DNA of 64,000 nucleotides from Shinisaurus crocodilurus (taxonomy: Eukaryota > Chordata > Lepidosauria > Squamata > Shinisauridae). Below the pieces are notes generated by a model. It searched no databases. It saw only the letters and a program-made list of their open reading frames with translations, and was not told where the DNA came from. A program made the position numbers and the translations under genes. The stretch is from positions 307,090,063-307,154,062 of the forward strand of contig CM037877.1 of the NCBI GenBank assembly GCA_021292165.1. Direction: 5' to 3'. How positions within the stretch are numbered: the first letter of the stretch is position 1; each line of letters begins with the position of its first letter. Below are positions 1-9,925 of this stretch, in pieces.

Positions 1-178
1 TATGTCTATCCAGCCCAGCAGTCTCTACTCTGGCTGGAAGCAGCTTCGCAGGGTCTCAGGCAGAGGTCCCATCAACTGCCATCTGATCCTTATTTTAAAC
101 TGGAGATGCCAGGGATGAACCTTGGACCTTCCGTGTGCAAAGCATGTGCTCTTCCACTACGCTAGATCCCTTCCCCTG
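1..178 (-). repeat. tRNA-Ala-derived SINE, partial
   Basis: Read on the minus strand, the right end (about 110-178) resembles a tRNA-Ala(UGC) head: a degenerate A box, a TTTGC anticodon region and a B-box-like stretch. The left part is the SINE body (tctactctggctgg, then cagggtctcaggcagaggtc). The same body and head recur near 8.2, 24.7 and 28.7 kb. The copy is cut by the window edge. Confidence 0.7.
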
Positions 179-189
179 TTCTTTAACCA

Positions 190-535
190 GTTATGATCCA
201 TAAAGAAGACCCGAGCTCTTATTTATCCTATCACTGCTAAGTTTTCTTAGGATCATTTGGTGAGGTATTTTGTCAAAGGTTTTTCAGATGTTCAAGAATA
301 TAATGTCTATGGAATCACCCCTATCCAGAATGTCGCTGACACTCTCAAAGAACTTTAAATGCTTGGTGAGGCAGCCTTTTGCAGAAGTCATGTTTGTTCT
401 TCTATCTATATGCTTATAAACGTACCTTAATTTTTTGATACCAAGTCATCTGGGACAGAATTAAGCTGAGAAGTCTCTAATTTTCCAAGAGCCTTCCTGG
501 ATCCCATTTTAATAATCAGTGTGACACTGGAAACC
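190..535 (-). mobile_element. CR1-type LINE, degraded reverse-transcriptase fragment
   Basis: This stretch matches the minus-strand CR1 at about 61.8-62.1 kb in phrase order (tttggtgagg..., gacactctcaaa, tttgcagaagtcatgtt, aggct/tgcttataaa). That places it in the palm/fingers part of the reverse transcriptase. Frames are broken, so it cannot be functional. Confidence 0.65.
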
Positions 536-601
536 CTCTCATCCTCCAGTTAGGATGCTGGTTTTAATAAAGAAAACAAACATTTATTTCAATACTCCAG
601 G

Positions 602-690
602 AGCAGGAAATTGGCCATGCTTACTTACTCTGGGAGCTGTAGCCTGACACCTCTGGAAGGCACCAGGTTGGAGCCGGCCGACTTAAAGGA
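602..690. repeat. hAT-like MITE remnant
   Basis: Contains gggagctgtagcctgacacctctggaaggcaccaggttgg in pieces that resemble one half of the CAGCCTTCCCC hAT family found at 839-938. No second terminus or target duplication is visible, so the call is weak. Confidence 0.35.
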
Positions 691-838
691 AGGCTGTTCC
701 ACATGTAAGGACCACAAAAGGGAAAGCGTGGAGATGAGTGGAAGTTTAATAAGGAGCATAGTGTCAGGCAAACCAAGAAGGGATAACAGGTTTAAGCTGA
801 GAAATGAGAATGCCAATGAACAAAACATTCCAGCAGTC

Positions 839-938
839 CAGCCTTGTTGGACTACAACTACCACCACCCCAACCAGGCTGGGGGATAATGGGAGTTGCAG
901 TCCAATACATCTGGAGGGCACCTGGTTGAGGAAGGCTG
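839..938. mobile_element. hAT MITE, CAGCCTT family
   Basis: A short palindromic element with CAGCCTTG at one end and AAGGCTG at the other. Inside are ttggactacaactacc and its inverted partner gggagttgcagtccaa. It is flanked by 8-bp near-identical duplications, cagcagtc (831-838) and cagtagtc (939-946), as expected for hAT insertion. It has no coding capacity. Confidence 0.8.
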
Positions 939-939
939 C

Positions 940-1720
940 AGTAGTCAATTCAAGATAGAATGAGGGTCTGAATAAGAGTTTTAGTAAGGTCTGTTAATTA
1001 AAAAAAGAATACATTTTGGTTTCCCTCCAAGAATCTCAGTTTACATTCTAAGACGGAGAAGAGATTTTCAGGGAAAATGATGCTCGACTCGTAACTCATC
1101 CGAGTGGAACAAACTAGACAAGGTAATTATGAACTTTGGTGTCAGTTTGATCTGTAATCGGATCCTGGGTGCTGCTTGGTATTAAATCCAGGGTGGCTCC
1201 CCTTTTGTTAGCTCCATGGCTAAGTCTCTTCTCAAATACAATAATTTTTCACATCCAGAAATATTGTCTTTGTCATGAGCAAAATGTCTATTTGCCCAGT
1301 CATGCTGGGGATAGTCTGATGTATAAATTGAGTGCCAACTTCTCGTGCCTACATTTGGAGGCATGAAAACACACAGGTATGTGCAGATTAGCTATTTCCT
1401 CCTCCTACCCCCCAAACCCTGGCAATGGGAATGGAGACAAGCAGCTCCGACGTCAGGCAGTCCCAGACCTTTGGAACCTATCCTGTGCATTTCCACCCAA
1501 CACGTCCGCCAGCCCAAATCTGACCACCTGGTGGTTTCCCTCTTTGCCGATGGGTCAGCAACAAGGAATATATTTCTGTCCCTTGGGCCCCGCTCCCTTG
1601 ACCTGGGAAGAGACTGACCCTAGAAAACAGGAGCCACTGCAGGCCCAATGGCTTGCAGGCGCTGAATGAAGGCAGCTCCAGGCTGCCAGCCAACAAAGGC
1701 AGCACATGCAAGCAGCAGAG
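940..1720. other. Mostly unique DNA, no gene recognised
   Basis: No convincing exon, RNA gene or repeat is visible. About 1200-1340 is AT-moderate, non-repetitive and free of simple sequence, and could be a conserved non-coding element. That cannot be judged without an alignment. The open frames here have neither family resemblance nor good splice sites. Confidence 0.4.
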
Positions 1721-1836
1721 CCCCCTGCAGGGTTGTTGTGAGGATAAAATGGAGAGGAGGAGGAGGAAGATTATGTAAGCCGCCTTGGGTTCCTTGCAGG
1801 AAAAAAGGCGGGGTATAAATATAATAAATAAATAAA
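1721..1836 (+). repeat. Sauria-type SINE, 3' part
   Basis: 5'-truncated copy. It has the invariant agggttgttgtgaggataaa, then the pyrimidine/purine-rich body, gtaagccgccttgggttcct, and the tail ggggtataaataataaata. Full copies of the same SINE lie at 20.1, 38.2 and 44.9 kb. Confidence 0.85.
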
Positions 1837-2157
1837 AAAAATTTGCTTGGCGCTAGCAGCATGTCTCAAAGGGCAGCAATTCTCTTAAGGGTCCTGCAAG
1901 TCCCTGTGCTTGATGCCTGCTCGTCTTTTTAAAAAAAAAAAAAAATGGGGGGGGGAAGAGAGCAGCAAGAGACAGGATCTAGTGATCTGCTGAAATCCCA
2001 TCAATTTGGTTTGCTGGGTTTCTATGAAGAGGAGGAAGGAAGGAGGCTGTTAAAAAAAATAATAATACAAAGTGAGTCCTGGCTCCAAAGCCAAGCATTT
2101 TCCCATTCTCACACGGACTCCCTCCTTCTCTCCCTCCCTATTCCTCTCTGAGAACAC
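1837..2157. other. Unassigned DNA
   Basis: An A-run and G-run near 1930-1955 and a pyrimidine-rich stretch near 2110-2150. I see no gene or recognisable repeat. Confidence 0.5.
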
Positions 2158-2290
2158 AAGAACATAAGAAGAGCCCTGCTGGGTCAGACCCAGGGTCCAT
2201 CTAGTCCAGCATTCTGTTCACAAAGTGGCCAGTCAGCTGCCCACGGGGAAACCCACAAGCAGGATGCGAGTGCAACAGCACCCTCCAGCC

Positions 2291-2426
2291 CAGGGTTCTC
2301 CAACCTTGGGTCCCCAGATGTTTTTTGGCCTACAACTCCCAGCATGCCCCAGCCAGCGTAGCTGGCTGGGGCATGCTGGGAGTTGTAGGCCAAAAACATC
2401 TGGGGACCCAAGGTTGGAGAGCCCTG
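2291..2426. mobile_element. Palindromic hAT MITE, CAGKGTTCTCC family, copy 1
   Basis: Almost perfect inverted repeat. It runs from CAGGGTTCTCCAACC to GGTTGGAGAGCCCTG, with gatgttttttggcctacaac and its complement inside and a short palindromic loop (cagccagcgtagctggctgg). Flanks ctccagcc/gtccagcc look like an 8-bp duplication with one change and a 1-bp offset. It lies inside a CR1. Confidence 0.88.
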
Positions 2427-2560
2427 CGTCCAGCCCATTCCCCAGCGACTGGTGTGCATAGGCAGACTGCCTCCGATATTGGAGGTAGCACAGAGCCATC
2501 AGGACTGGTAGCCTTATCCTTCGTGAATGCAGCAAATCCCCTTTTGAAGAGGTCCACTAC

Positions 2561-2730
2561 GTGGCTCACGCTGGCTCAGCTTGTCTGAGCGTGGAAAGCT
2601 AAGCAGGGTCAGGCCTGGTGATGACTTGGATGGGAGACCCCGCGTCCTCTAGTTTCCTGCCTTGAGCAGCGGGTTGGACTCGATGGCCTGGTAGGCTCCT
2701 TCCAACTCTATGATCTATGAAATCTATGAA
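2561..2730 (+). repeat. 5S rRNA-derived SINE with CR1-like tail, near full length, copy A
   Basis: The head keeps the three 5S rRNA internal promoter blocks in order: A box aagctaagcagggtc (2596-2610), intermediate element aggcctgg (2611-2618) and box C acttggatgggagacc (2624-2639). It then switches to a CR1 3' terminus (gttggactcgatggcc, ccttccaactcta) and ends tgatctatgaaatctatga. The 5' end of the 5S part is shortened by about 12 nt against vertebrate 5S RNA. This fits pol III transcription with CR1-enzyme retroposition. It sits in a minus-strand CR1. Confidence 0.88.
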
Positions 2731-3010
2731 ATCCTGTGGTCGCGAATTCCATACCCTGAATTATGCGCTGTGTGAAGAAGCACTTCCTTTGGTCTTTCCT
2801 GAATCTCCCACCGTTCCGAGTCATCGGTTGGCTACATTGGGTTCTAGTATTATGAGAAAGGGAGAAAAACCTCTCCCTTTCCACTTTCTCCACACCAGGC
2901 ATAAGTTTATACTCCTCGGTATGTTCCCCCTTTCCTTCTCTGCTTTCTAAGCTGAAATGCCCAAAATGTTATCATCTTTCCTCACAAGGGAGCTGCTCCA
3001 ACCCTTCCCT

Positions 3011-3642
3011 CCCCCCCCCCCAGACTCCACTGCTTGGAGATTGGAAGGGAGCCCGAGTCCAAGCCTCAGTCTCTTCCCATCATTCTTTCCCAGTCTCAGT
3101 TTCCCATCTGTAAAATGAGAAAAGGCCCTCATAGAGTTGCTGGGCGGGAAAATTCTTTTGCAAGTTTAAAAACAAAACAAAACAGAGCAGTCTAAATGAC
3201 AGGCGGCAGTAGCAGCGGCAGCAGCGCCAAGAACATGTTCCACCCCACCCTCATTCCTTCCAGGCTCAATATGGACCACGGGCACGGACAGGCCAGCTGC
3301 TCCACGGGGATCAGAGCTTCCTGGCCGGATGCTCTCCTTTTGGCCGACTCCTTTCCCCTCCCTTCCCTGGGCTGTGACTTATTTGTAAGAAGAACTCCTG
3401 CAAGAGGATGCAGCGTGTCACCAGCTCGTATTTTCACACTCACCAGCTTTTGTTTGCCCAGCAGGCAGGCTTCCTTCCCCTCCCAAAATAATATCAGCGA
3501 AGCACCAAACAGGCATGCAGTCCATCTGCCCTCTATAAAAGGGGCTGAGAAAGTCAAATGGCTGTTGATGCTCTCCCAGGGGTCTTTGCACCAAGGATGA
3601 GTGTACATATGTAGGCAAGGGAGTCATCTGAAGGGGTTAAAG
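3011..3642. other. Mostly unique DNA with an MIR-like fragment
   Basis: Around 3090-3150 the text cagtctcagtttcccatctg followed by taaaatgag resembles the conserved tail half of an ancient MIR/CORE-SINE. An open frame from 3196 has serine/glycine- and histidine-rich stretches, but I recognise no family and no splice context, so I do not call a gene. Confidence 0.4.
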
Positions 3643-3776
3643 CAGTGTTCTCTAACCTTGGGTCCCCAGATGTTTTTGGCCTACAACTCCCAGCATGCCC
3701 CAGCCAGCGTAGCTGGCTGGGGCATGCTGGGAGTTGTAGGCCAAAAACATCTGGGACCCAAGGTTGGAGAACACTG
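3643..3776. mobile_element. Palindromic hAT MITE, CAGTGTTCTC family, copy 2
   Basis: Inverted-repeat element of about 134 bp with termini CAGTGTTCTCT and GGAGAACACTG. It is flanked by an exact 8-bp target duplication ggttaaag (3635-3642 and 3777-3784). Confidence 0.93.
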
Positions 3777-5739
3777 GGTTAAAGCATGGGGCTGGGGAGG
3801 GGAAGTTAATTTCCCCACACGCCATCCATTTCTTCCCACCTTCAGAATCCCCTCTTCCAAAGGCTGCTGTTTGCCCTGTTTAGGGAACACCAACATTTTA
3901 GAAATTAAGTGTGTGTGTGTGTGTGTGCGCGCGCGCATATGTACAGACACGCACAAGCAAGCTTTTGGCATCGTCAAAGCATGGTAGGATATGCTCTTCT
4001 TGAACACTGGTAGTTTGGCTATGAAACTACTGATGGGTAATTTAAGTCTTGCAGGGGAGGTGGCAGTCAAAGGACTTGTGCAGACCGGTCAAAAGAACAG
4101 TGTTCACGCCCTAGTTCCCATGCCCTATTGTACCGCTTAGGGATGTTATTATATTTAAGCGGTATACAAATATCACACATAAAATTAAAAAATATCTCAC
4201 CGTGAAAGTAGGCCCAAGAACCTGCAACTCAAGCAACGGCATATTGCTTCCCTTCCTGACTAGTTTTCTCCTGGATCAAATTTTAGATTGGTAAACTCCT
4301 CAGGGCAGGGATCCCTCCTCTTGTATACTCTGTAAAGTGCCATGCACACTGATGGTGCTACATAAAATAACGAACTGCCACCTCAGTCCTCCTGTACAGG
4401 AACAACTGGGCAGAAGGGTCTTGCTACACAATGCAAAAAGAAAACGGCATCAGCCACTGCTGTCTTCTTGAGGGGGGGCGGGGGGATCGAGGGAAACTAT
4501 CAAAGGGGCAATATAAATATTACAGGCCACAGGAGAGTTTCACTGATATGGGGGTGGGGGCGAAGGAGGCAGAGAGAGGTTCAAAGGGCACCCACCCAAG
4601 TTGCAGTTTTCTCCAGGCAGAGGCAAATTTTGAAGGCACCGACGCAGAGATGTCCCTTGGCATGTATCCTGCCAAGTGCATTGGGTCACCGGGCTCAATA
4701 AGGTGCATGTAATAGCTTTCTACCACTCTTGTTTAGGAAGGGATGCCTCTTCCAAGGCATCTCTCTCACCTCCCTTCCTCGGCCACAACAAAGACTGTGC
4801 CCTCATCCCTGCCTCCAAACGTTAGTCCCCCGTCTGGAGGTTAGCCCCAGAGGCATTGCTTTCCCGTACTTCTAGGTTACATACCACCCAAAGAGGGAGA
4901 ACAGACCTGGCAGTGTTCAACAAGGGTCTAAAGTTACTGCTGGGAACTCGACACCCCCCCACACGCAGGCAGCCGCTTCCGCAACCTTTGCCCCCATACG
5001 GTGACACTTCGGCAGCTGCTCCGTCCCCCCTCTCCCGGCAAGCCATGCAGCATCCCGAGCAGGACCTGTGAGACTGCACCATCAGAATTCCTGGGTTTGG
5101 GTTCCAGCTCCAAGATAGTTGTGCGGAACAGAAAGGCAAGTCTCCTGGGTTAAACCCCACCCCCCCGCTGTAAGAAGGGGGTGAGCTGAAATACACGCAG
5201 TAGACTTTGGGGTTCTATGCAGAATTAGTGGCCAAAATAGTGTTTGCAGAGGTAACTCCTGAGATCTACTCCAACTTTTGAAAAGCAATTAATTCCTGAA
5301 AAGGGCATTGCACTGCAGGCTCCGGCCTGCCTGGAAGCAGCACTCTCCTGCCTGGAACTGGAAGCTGTTTGTGGGAACAGGTTGTTGTAGTTATTCCATA
5401 GTCAAGGATATAGATGCTCAGCCACACTCCTCAATGCCAGCATTATGCATGTCGTGGTTCACATGAGGCTCACCTTTGGGAGCAAAAGTTGATTCTTACT
5501 GACGGTGCCAGGAAGGTTTTAGAGGGCTTTTCCAAAGGAACAGAGCGGCCGCCCCAACACAGCGCCCTCCAGATGTGTGGGAAGACAAGTGCCAGCACTC
5601 CCGGCCAGCATGGCCATTGTTGGGAGTTGCCATCCAAGATCCAACACATCTGGAGCGTCCCATGTTGGGGAAAGCTGAAACAAAGGATAGGTCTATCAAT
5701 AGTTATGAACTAAGATAGCTAAGTGGAACCTCAGAGTTA
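3777..5739. other. Mostly unassigned DNA with a (TG)n and a LINE-tail fragment
   Basis: A (TG)n/(GC) run lies at 3908-3945. Bases 4282-4372 (cagggcagggatccctc, then aaagtgccatgcacactgat) are the 3' tail of an old LINE; a second copy is at 49081-49166. The stretch 5556-5670 has the phrase ctccagatgtgt and an inverted partner, and is a broken hAT remnant. No exon is supported. Confidence 0.45.
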
Positions 5740-6040
5740 AGAACATAATACAAGCCTTCTGTTTCAGACCAAAGGTCCACCTAGTCCAGCATTCTGCTCA
5801 TACAGTGGCCAACAAGTCAAATAGGACATGAGTGCAACAGCACCCTCCCACCCATGTTCCCCAGCAACTGGTGTACAGGGGCAGACTGCCTCTGATACTG
5901 GAGGTAGCATAGAGCCATCAGGACTAGTAGCCATTGATAGCCTGATCCTCCTCCAGGAATTTGCCCAATCCCCACCGAAAGCCATCCAAATTGGTGGGCA
6001 ACACTACATCTTGTGGTAGCAAATTCCACAGATTAACAAT
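5740..6040 (-). mobile_element. CR1-type LINE 3' UTR fragment
   Basis: Contains, in plus-strand order, cacctagtccagcattctg, gagtgcaacagcaccctcc, the cagcaactggtgtac region, gactgcctctgatactgg and catcttgtgg. The same order is seen at 60.6-60.8 kb. Only the 3' end remains. Confidence 0.8.
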
Positions 6041-7024
6041 GCTGCCTTGAGAGGGTTTTACCCCTAAAGCCGTCCTAAAAGTACTTTAAAATAAATAAAT
6101 AAAAATAAATAAAAAAATACATGCAGTTTCAGATACTGGGGCAAAGGAGGGCTGTCTCCTGCTCTGCTTGGGGGTTCCCCAGAGACACCTGGCTGGCCAC
6201 AGCATCGGAAAGAGAACACGGGACTGCATGGATGATCCGCCCGCTCCAGGCAAGCAACACACCCATGTTGCCTTGCAAATGTAGTGCATTCCCCGTTAAG
6301 AGGTAGAGGGAAAGAAACCCCTGCAAAGGAGGACAGCCCCAGTTGCTTTTGCATCATGTGTTTCCTTTTAGTGCTCTGCCTCTTGGGACAGACACTTGAC
6401 CGGGAGCCAACACTTATCCTCGCTCTTTAATTTGAGCCGTTTTACAAGCTGTGAGGAGTGAGATTGTTGGGTTGGGAGAGAGGGAGGGGAGCAACAAATC
6501 CCAAAATTTGCAGACACGAAGCTGTTCCCTTGGCAAAGGATTTGGGCTTTGCAAAGGTGCAGGGCTGTTTTCTGGATCAGCTTCAGCATATCGAATGCCC
6601 ATTTTGGCGAGCTGTTTGCCCCACCACAGAAGAATACCTGCACAGGTAGCCCAGCGTTGTCGATCTTATCACTTTCCTGTATATTGAAAAATAGGGTGAG
6701 GTGCCTGTCATGGCTCCCAGGATCCCTTGCTTCTAGGCTTTTCTCGGTTATCTAACAAGGCATTTTGCCCGGTTCTACCATTCTTTATCACTGCAGGGCA
6801 CACAATCAAGCTTAAAGCAAGATTAAGTATTGTTTATTAATGAATAAACTGTTGGAATCTTGTAAAGAAAAAACATGCAGGCCATTAGAAAGCAACAATG
6901 GAAGGATTTTTTTCTTCCATTATGAGTGTTGTGGAAATGGGAGAATTAAGTTTCTCTCTTTCAGTGCTGCATGGTTAAATTCTTAAGGTGCAAGTGCCAA
7001 TCCCAACAACCATGGCTGGCAGGG
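6041..7024. other. Unassigned DNA
   Basis: Starts with an ATAAA-rich tail near 6085-6120. The rest is non-repetitive with no exon I can support. The stretch 6780-6960 is AT-rich with no feature. Confidence 0.45.
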
Positions 7025-7145
7025 GAGCGACATCACTCAGTGATAGTGCACCTGAAGGTCCCAGGTTCAATTCTCCATTTAAAAGGATCTCCTATAGCAG
7101 AGGATGGGGAATACCTATCTCTGCCCAAGACCCCAGAGAGCCGCT
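7025..7145 (+). repeat. tRNA-Ala-derived SINE, 5' part
   Basis: Plus-strand copy with an A-box-like tcactcagtgatagtgcacc and a B-box-like ggttcaattctcc, then the start of the SINE body (atctcctatagcag). The anticodon loop is decayed. It is not a functional tRNA. Confidence 0.6.
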
Positions 7146-7154
7146 AACTAAGCA

Positions 7155-7288
7155 AGCCTTCCCCAACCTCAGTCCCTCCATAAGTTTGGGACTACAACTC
7201 CCATCAGCTCCCAGCCAGCATGGGAAATGGTCAGGGGTAATGGGAGTTGTAGAAAAAAATCTGGAGGGATCCAGGTTGGGGAAGGCTG
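7155..7288. mobile_element. hAT MITE, CAGCCTTCCCC family
   Basis: Termini gccttccccaacct and aggttggggaaggctg, with gggactacaactcccat and its inverse inside. Target duplications are no longer clear, so this is an older copy. Confidence 0.75.
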
Positions 7289-7639
7289 GAGTGAACGCTA
7301 CTGGGCGAGATGGAGAAATACTTCGACCTGGTCGAACATGCGCGCTCCCCTAGAGCAGGAGAAAGGCGGCCCGGATCGGCTACCGGCTTCTTTGGCCTGT
7401 GGCGACGAGCAACTTCCACGTATTCACTGGCATGCGCAGGAGCCGGCTTTGGGCACACCACTGCAAAGTTGGACGAGCAAATGTGCAATGTGGCACCCAA
7501 TGCTCTGGATGGACACAGCCAGCTAGAAGCTAGAATGGGGCAGGATTTCCCCTGGCTTACCACCACCACTCCCGCAATATTCCTGGGAACATTCGGCTCC
7601 ACCTGGTTCTTGTGAAGGGCTGAAAAGACTTGGCAAGAC

Positions 7640-7860
7640 AACGTCTCGCGTGTCTCTCTTGCGGAAAGAAAAGCGCTGATTAGTCCGTAACTTTGTTTAA
7701 TTATTGATTTGAAAGAAATCAAATTAAGCCTGGTTATCTGAGAGCATTTCTTCTTAATTCCCAAAGAGCCAAACATCAGCATAAAAAAGTGCACATTTCA
7801 TTAGTATACAGTTGATTTGGCAGAACCGTGCATCCCAGGAAGACACGGGACAGAAACAAG
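7640..7860. other. Candidate conserved non-coding element
   Basis: Unique, AT-moderate sequence with several homeodomain-type cores (tttaattattgatttg, ttcttaattccc, catttcattagta). It contains no repeat, in contrast with both flanks. This is inferred from texture alone. Confidence 0.25.
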
Positions 7861-7918
7861 TATCCCATTTGCAGGTATTTCCCTGCACAATTCCAGGTTG
7901 GGCATGCATGCTCTAATG

Positions 7919-8035
7919 CAATGTTCTCCAACCTTGGGTCCTCAGATGTTTTTGGCCTACAACTCCCAGCTACACTGGCTGGGGCATGCTGTTATAGGCC
8001 AAAAACATCTGGGGACCCAAGGTTGGAGAACACTG
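7919..8035. mobile_element. Palindromic hAT MITE, CAGTGTTCTCC family, copy 3
   Basis: Slightly shortened copy with a deletion in the loop and right arm (arm reads atgctgttataggcc). Flanks ctctaatg (7911-7918) and ctctaacg (8036-8043) form an 8-bp duplication with one change. Confidence 0.9.
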
Positions 8036-8134
8036 CTCTAACGCACTGCTTCCTCCTTCAGGGAAAGCTTTACATCAGAACCAGCCCGGGGAGTTTTCAG
8101 GTCCGAAGTGTCTTACTGGGTAACATCCTATGTT

Positions 8135-8368
8135 CCGTTCACTAAATTGGCAACACCGGATAAGACCTGCCAATGCTGGGATTGGGCCAAGGGGCCATCT
8201 GTCCAGCTCAGCACCCCATCACCAATGGTAATGAACGCCTGAGACCACGTTTTGGAGAATCCCATCTGGTCTTGTGTCAGCTCTGATGGTGGCTCTATGA
8301 CGCTGGGTATTGAACCTGGGACCTTCTCCACGCAGAACATGCGCTCTACTGCTGAGCTATGGTCCCCT
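8135..8368 (-). repeat. tRNA-Ala-derived SINE, near complete
   Basis: Read on the minus strand, the head at 8283-8368 has gctcagcagtagagcgc (A box) and gggttcaat-type B box. It is followed by the body ending near tgtccagctcagcacccc. The anticodon region is mutated. Confidence 0.75.
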
Positions 8369-8454
8369 CCTCAAAAATGACAGCTACTGAAGGGGGTGCA
8401 GAAAACAAACGAACAAAACACACACTTCCAACATTCTGATGGAAGCAGCAGGAT

Positions 8455-8553
8455 TTCATAGATTTCATAGATAGAGTTGGAAGGAGCCTACAAGGCTATC
8501 AAGTCCAACCCTCTGCTCAATGCAGGAAACTAGAGGAGGGGTCTCCCATCCAT
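8455..8553 (-). repeat. 5S rRNA-derived SINE, 5'-truncated, copy B
   Basis: Minus-strand copy starting inside box C (atggatgggagacccc on the minus strand). It runs through the CR1-like part to the diagnostic tail (plus strand tttcatagatttcatagat). The 5S A box is missing because of 5' truncation. Confidence 0.8.
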
Positions 8554-9366
8554 GCTGCCACTTCAGCTACACAGGCTGGAGAGTGAGCTTCCCATTGGGG
8601 CAGAGCAAGCCAGGGGATATGGGGAGCTGTAGAGGTTAGCTGTGGATGGCAGATAAAGGGCTCACAGGCTCATGAAACTCTTGCAAGGGCAGGAAATGAA
8701 CTCTGGATGCCCCTTCGCTCTTCTACACTTGGGCTCTGGAGGAGACACGTAGCCATCTACAAGACGTGCATCTCAGCTCGGGCAACCTGGAAGCCCAAGG
8801 CCTAAACGGTAACAGCCTGTGTTTTCAAGGAGATAAAAGGTGGTAAGTGCTTCCAGCAGAGATTAGGAGCCAGGATTCCTGGGGTCTGTTTCACTTACCC
8901 TCTTTGCAATCCCTTTGGCAGGTCATAGCCCCAGTACGTGCCTCGTTCAGCTTGCTGAAAAATGTATATATTATAACACCCCCTCATGCCCTTGTAAAGA
9001 GAGGGGGAAACTCTAAACAACCCAAGGTAATTATAGTTTTATTACCACTGCTAGAAAGGAAGCTGCCTGCTCTGCCTGACCTTCTCCCCCCCTCCCCCTC
9101 CCCAGCACAGTTATCCTAAATGAGGCATGGCAACGTGATGAAAGGCGTTTGGAATAGACGGGGAATTTCCGCAGTGGCTCCTCGGAGTTGGGAGCCAACA
9201 ACCAGGCAAGTACGGTAATGGCCAACCTACTGGCTGGGAATTGTCTGCCTTAGCATTTGGCAAGTGTTTTCATCACCAGTGTGTGTGTGTGTGTGTGTGT
9301 GTGCGTGTGTGTAGTTCCACATGGCAGAAGTGCTCATTCATGTATCACCCACCCCAACCAGGACAG
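8554..9366. other. Unassigned DNA with a (TG)n run
   Basis: No gene or known repeat apart from the (TG)n at 9280-9312. The stretch 9015-9060 and 9110-9230 is unique and repeat-free. Confidence 0.45.
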
Positions 9367-9591
9367 AAGAATATCAGAAGAGCCCTGCTAGAGCAGACCA
9401 AGGGTCCATCTAGTCCAGCATTCCATTCACACGGTGGCCAACCAGCTGCCCAAAGGATCCCAGAAACTGGACAGGAGTGTTACAGCACCCTCCTGCCCAA
9501 GTTGTCCAGCAACTGGTGTACATAGGCCTCTGATACTGGAGGTAGCCTATAGCCATCAGGACTGGTAGCCACTGAGAGCCTTCTCCTAGAC
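9367..9591 (-). mobile_element. CR1-type LINE 3' end
   Basis: Plus-strand text atcagaagagccctgctaga, then catctagtccagcattc and ggtagccactgagagcc, gives the CR1 3' UTR on the minus strand. It is cut at the right by a hAT MITE whose duplication is tcctagac. Confidence 0.8.
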
Positions 9592-9727
9592 CAGGGCTCT
9601 CCAACCTTGGGTCCCCAGATGTTGCTGGTCTACAGCTCCCAGCATACCCAGCCAGCATGGCTAATGGCAAAGGATTCTGGGAGCTGTAGTCCAGCAACAT
9701 CTGGGGACCCAAGGTTGGAGAGCCCTG
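9592..9727. mobile_element. Palindromic hAT MITE, CAGGGCTCTCC subfamily, copy 4
   Basis: Sister subfamily of the CAGTGTTCTCC MITE. The same outer arms (ctccaaccttgggtcccc) are followed by gatgttgctggtctacagc instead of gatgtttttggcctacaac. An exact 8-bp duplication tcctagac lies at 9584-9591 and 9728-9735. Confidence 0.93.
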
Positions 9728-9925
9728 TCCTAGACAGAAGAGCTTATAGACAGAAGAGCTTACGAGCTGGCCTCGCTCCATTAGGACCCAAAGATGTGAT
9801 CATCCCAAGTTCTGTTCGCACAGCTGGGGTGCAATGCCCCAAGTCTAGAATAGCATACCGATTAGTGTCTGTAATTAACTTCTGAATCCCCATGAGGGTA
9901 GTTAACAGGTATTCACATCCTAACG

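Larger units (their letters stand above)
2158..3010 (-). mobile_element. CR1-type LINE 3' half, interrupted twice
   Basis: On the minus strand this is the end of a CR1 second open frame plus its 3' UTR. Residue strings such as FFSLSHNTRTQ and FFTQRI can be read at 2708-2902. They match the CR1 copy at 60.7-61.0 kb (WNSLPQDV, FKRGMDKFMED). The 3' terminus at about 2158 reads, on the minus strand, ...cagcagggctcttcttatg. The element was broken by a hAT MITE (2291-2426) and by a 5S-headed SINE (2561-2730), so both are younger. Confidence 0.8.

Noticed and set aside
2569..2640. A functional 5S rRNA gene
   Set aside because: Only the internal promoter part is similar; the 5' and 3' ends of 5S RNA are missing and a CR1-like tail follows.
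3196..3600. A 134-codon plus frame with MDHGHGQ, reminiscent of a copper-transporter N-terminus
   Set aside because: The resemblance is a few residues; no transmembrane segments, splice sites or further similarity.
7231..7794. 187-codon minus frame
   Set aside because: It starts in a hAT MITE and crosses unique DNA without any family resemblance or splice context.
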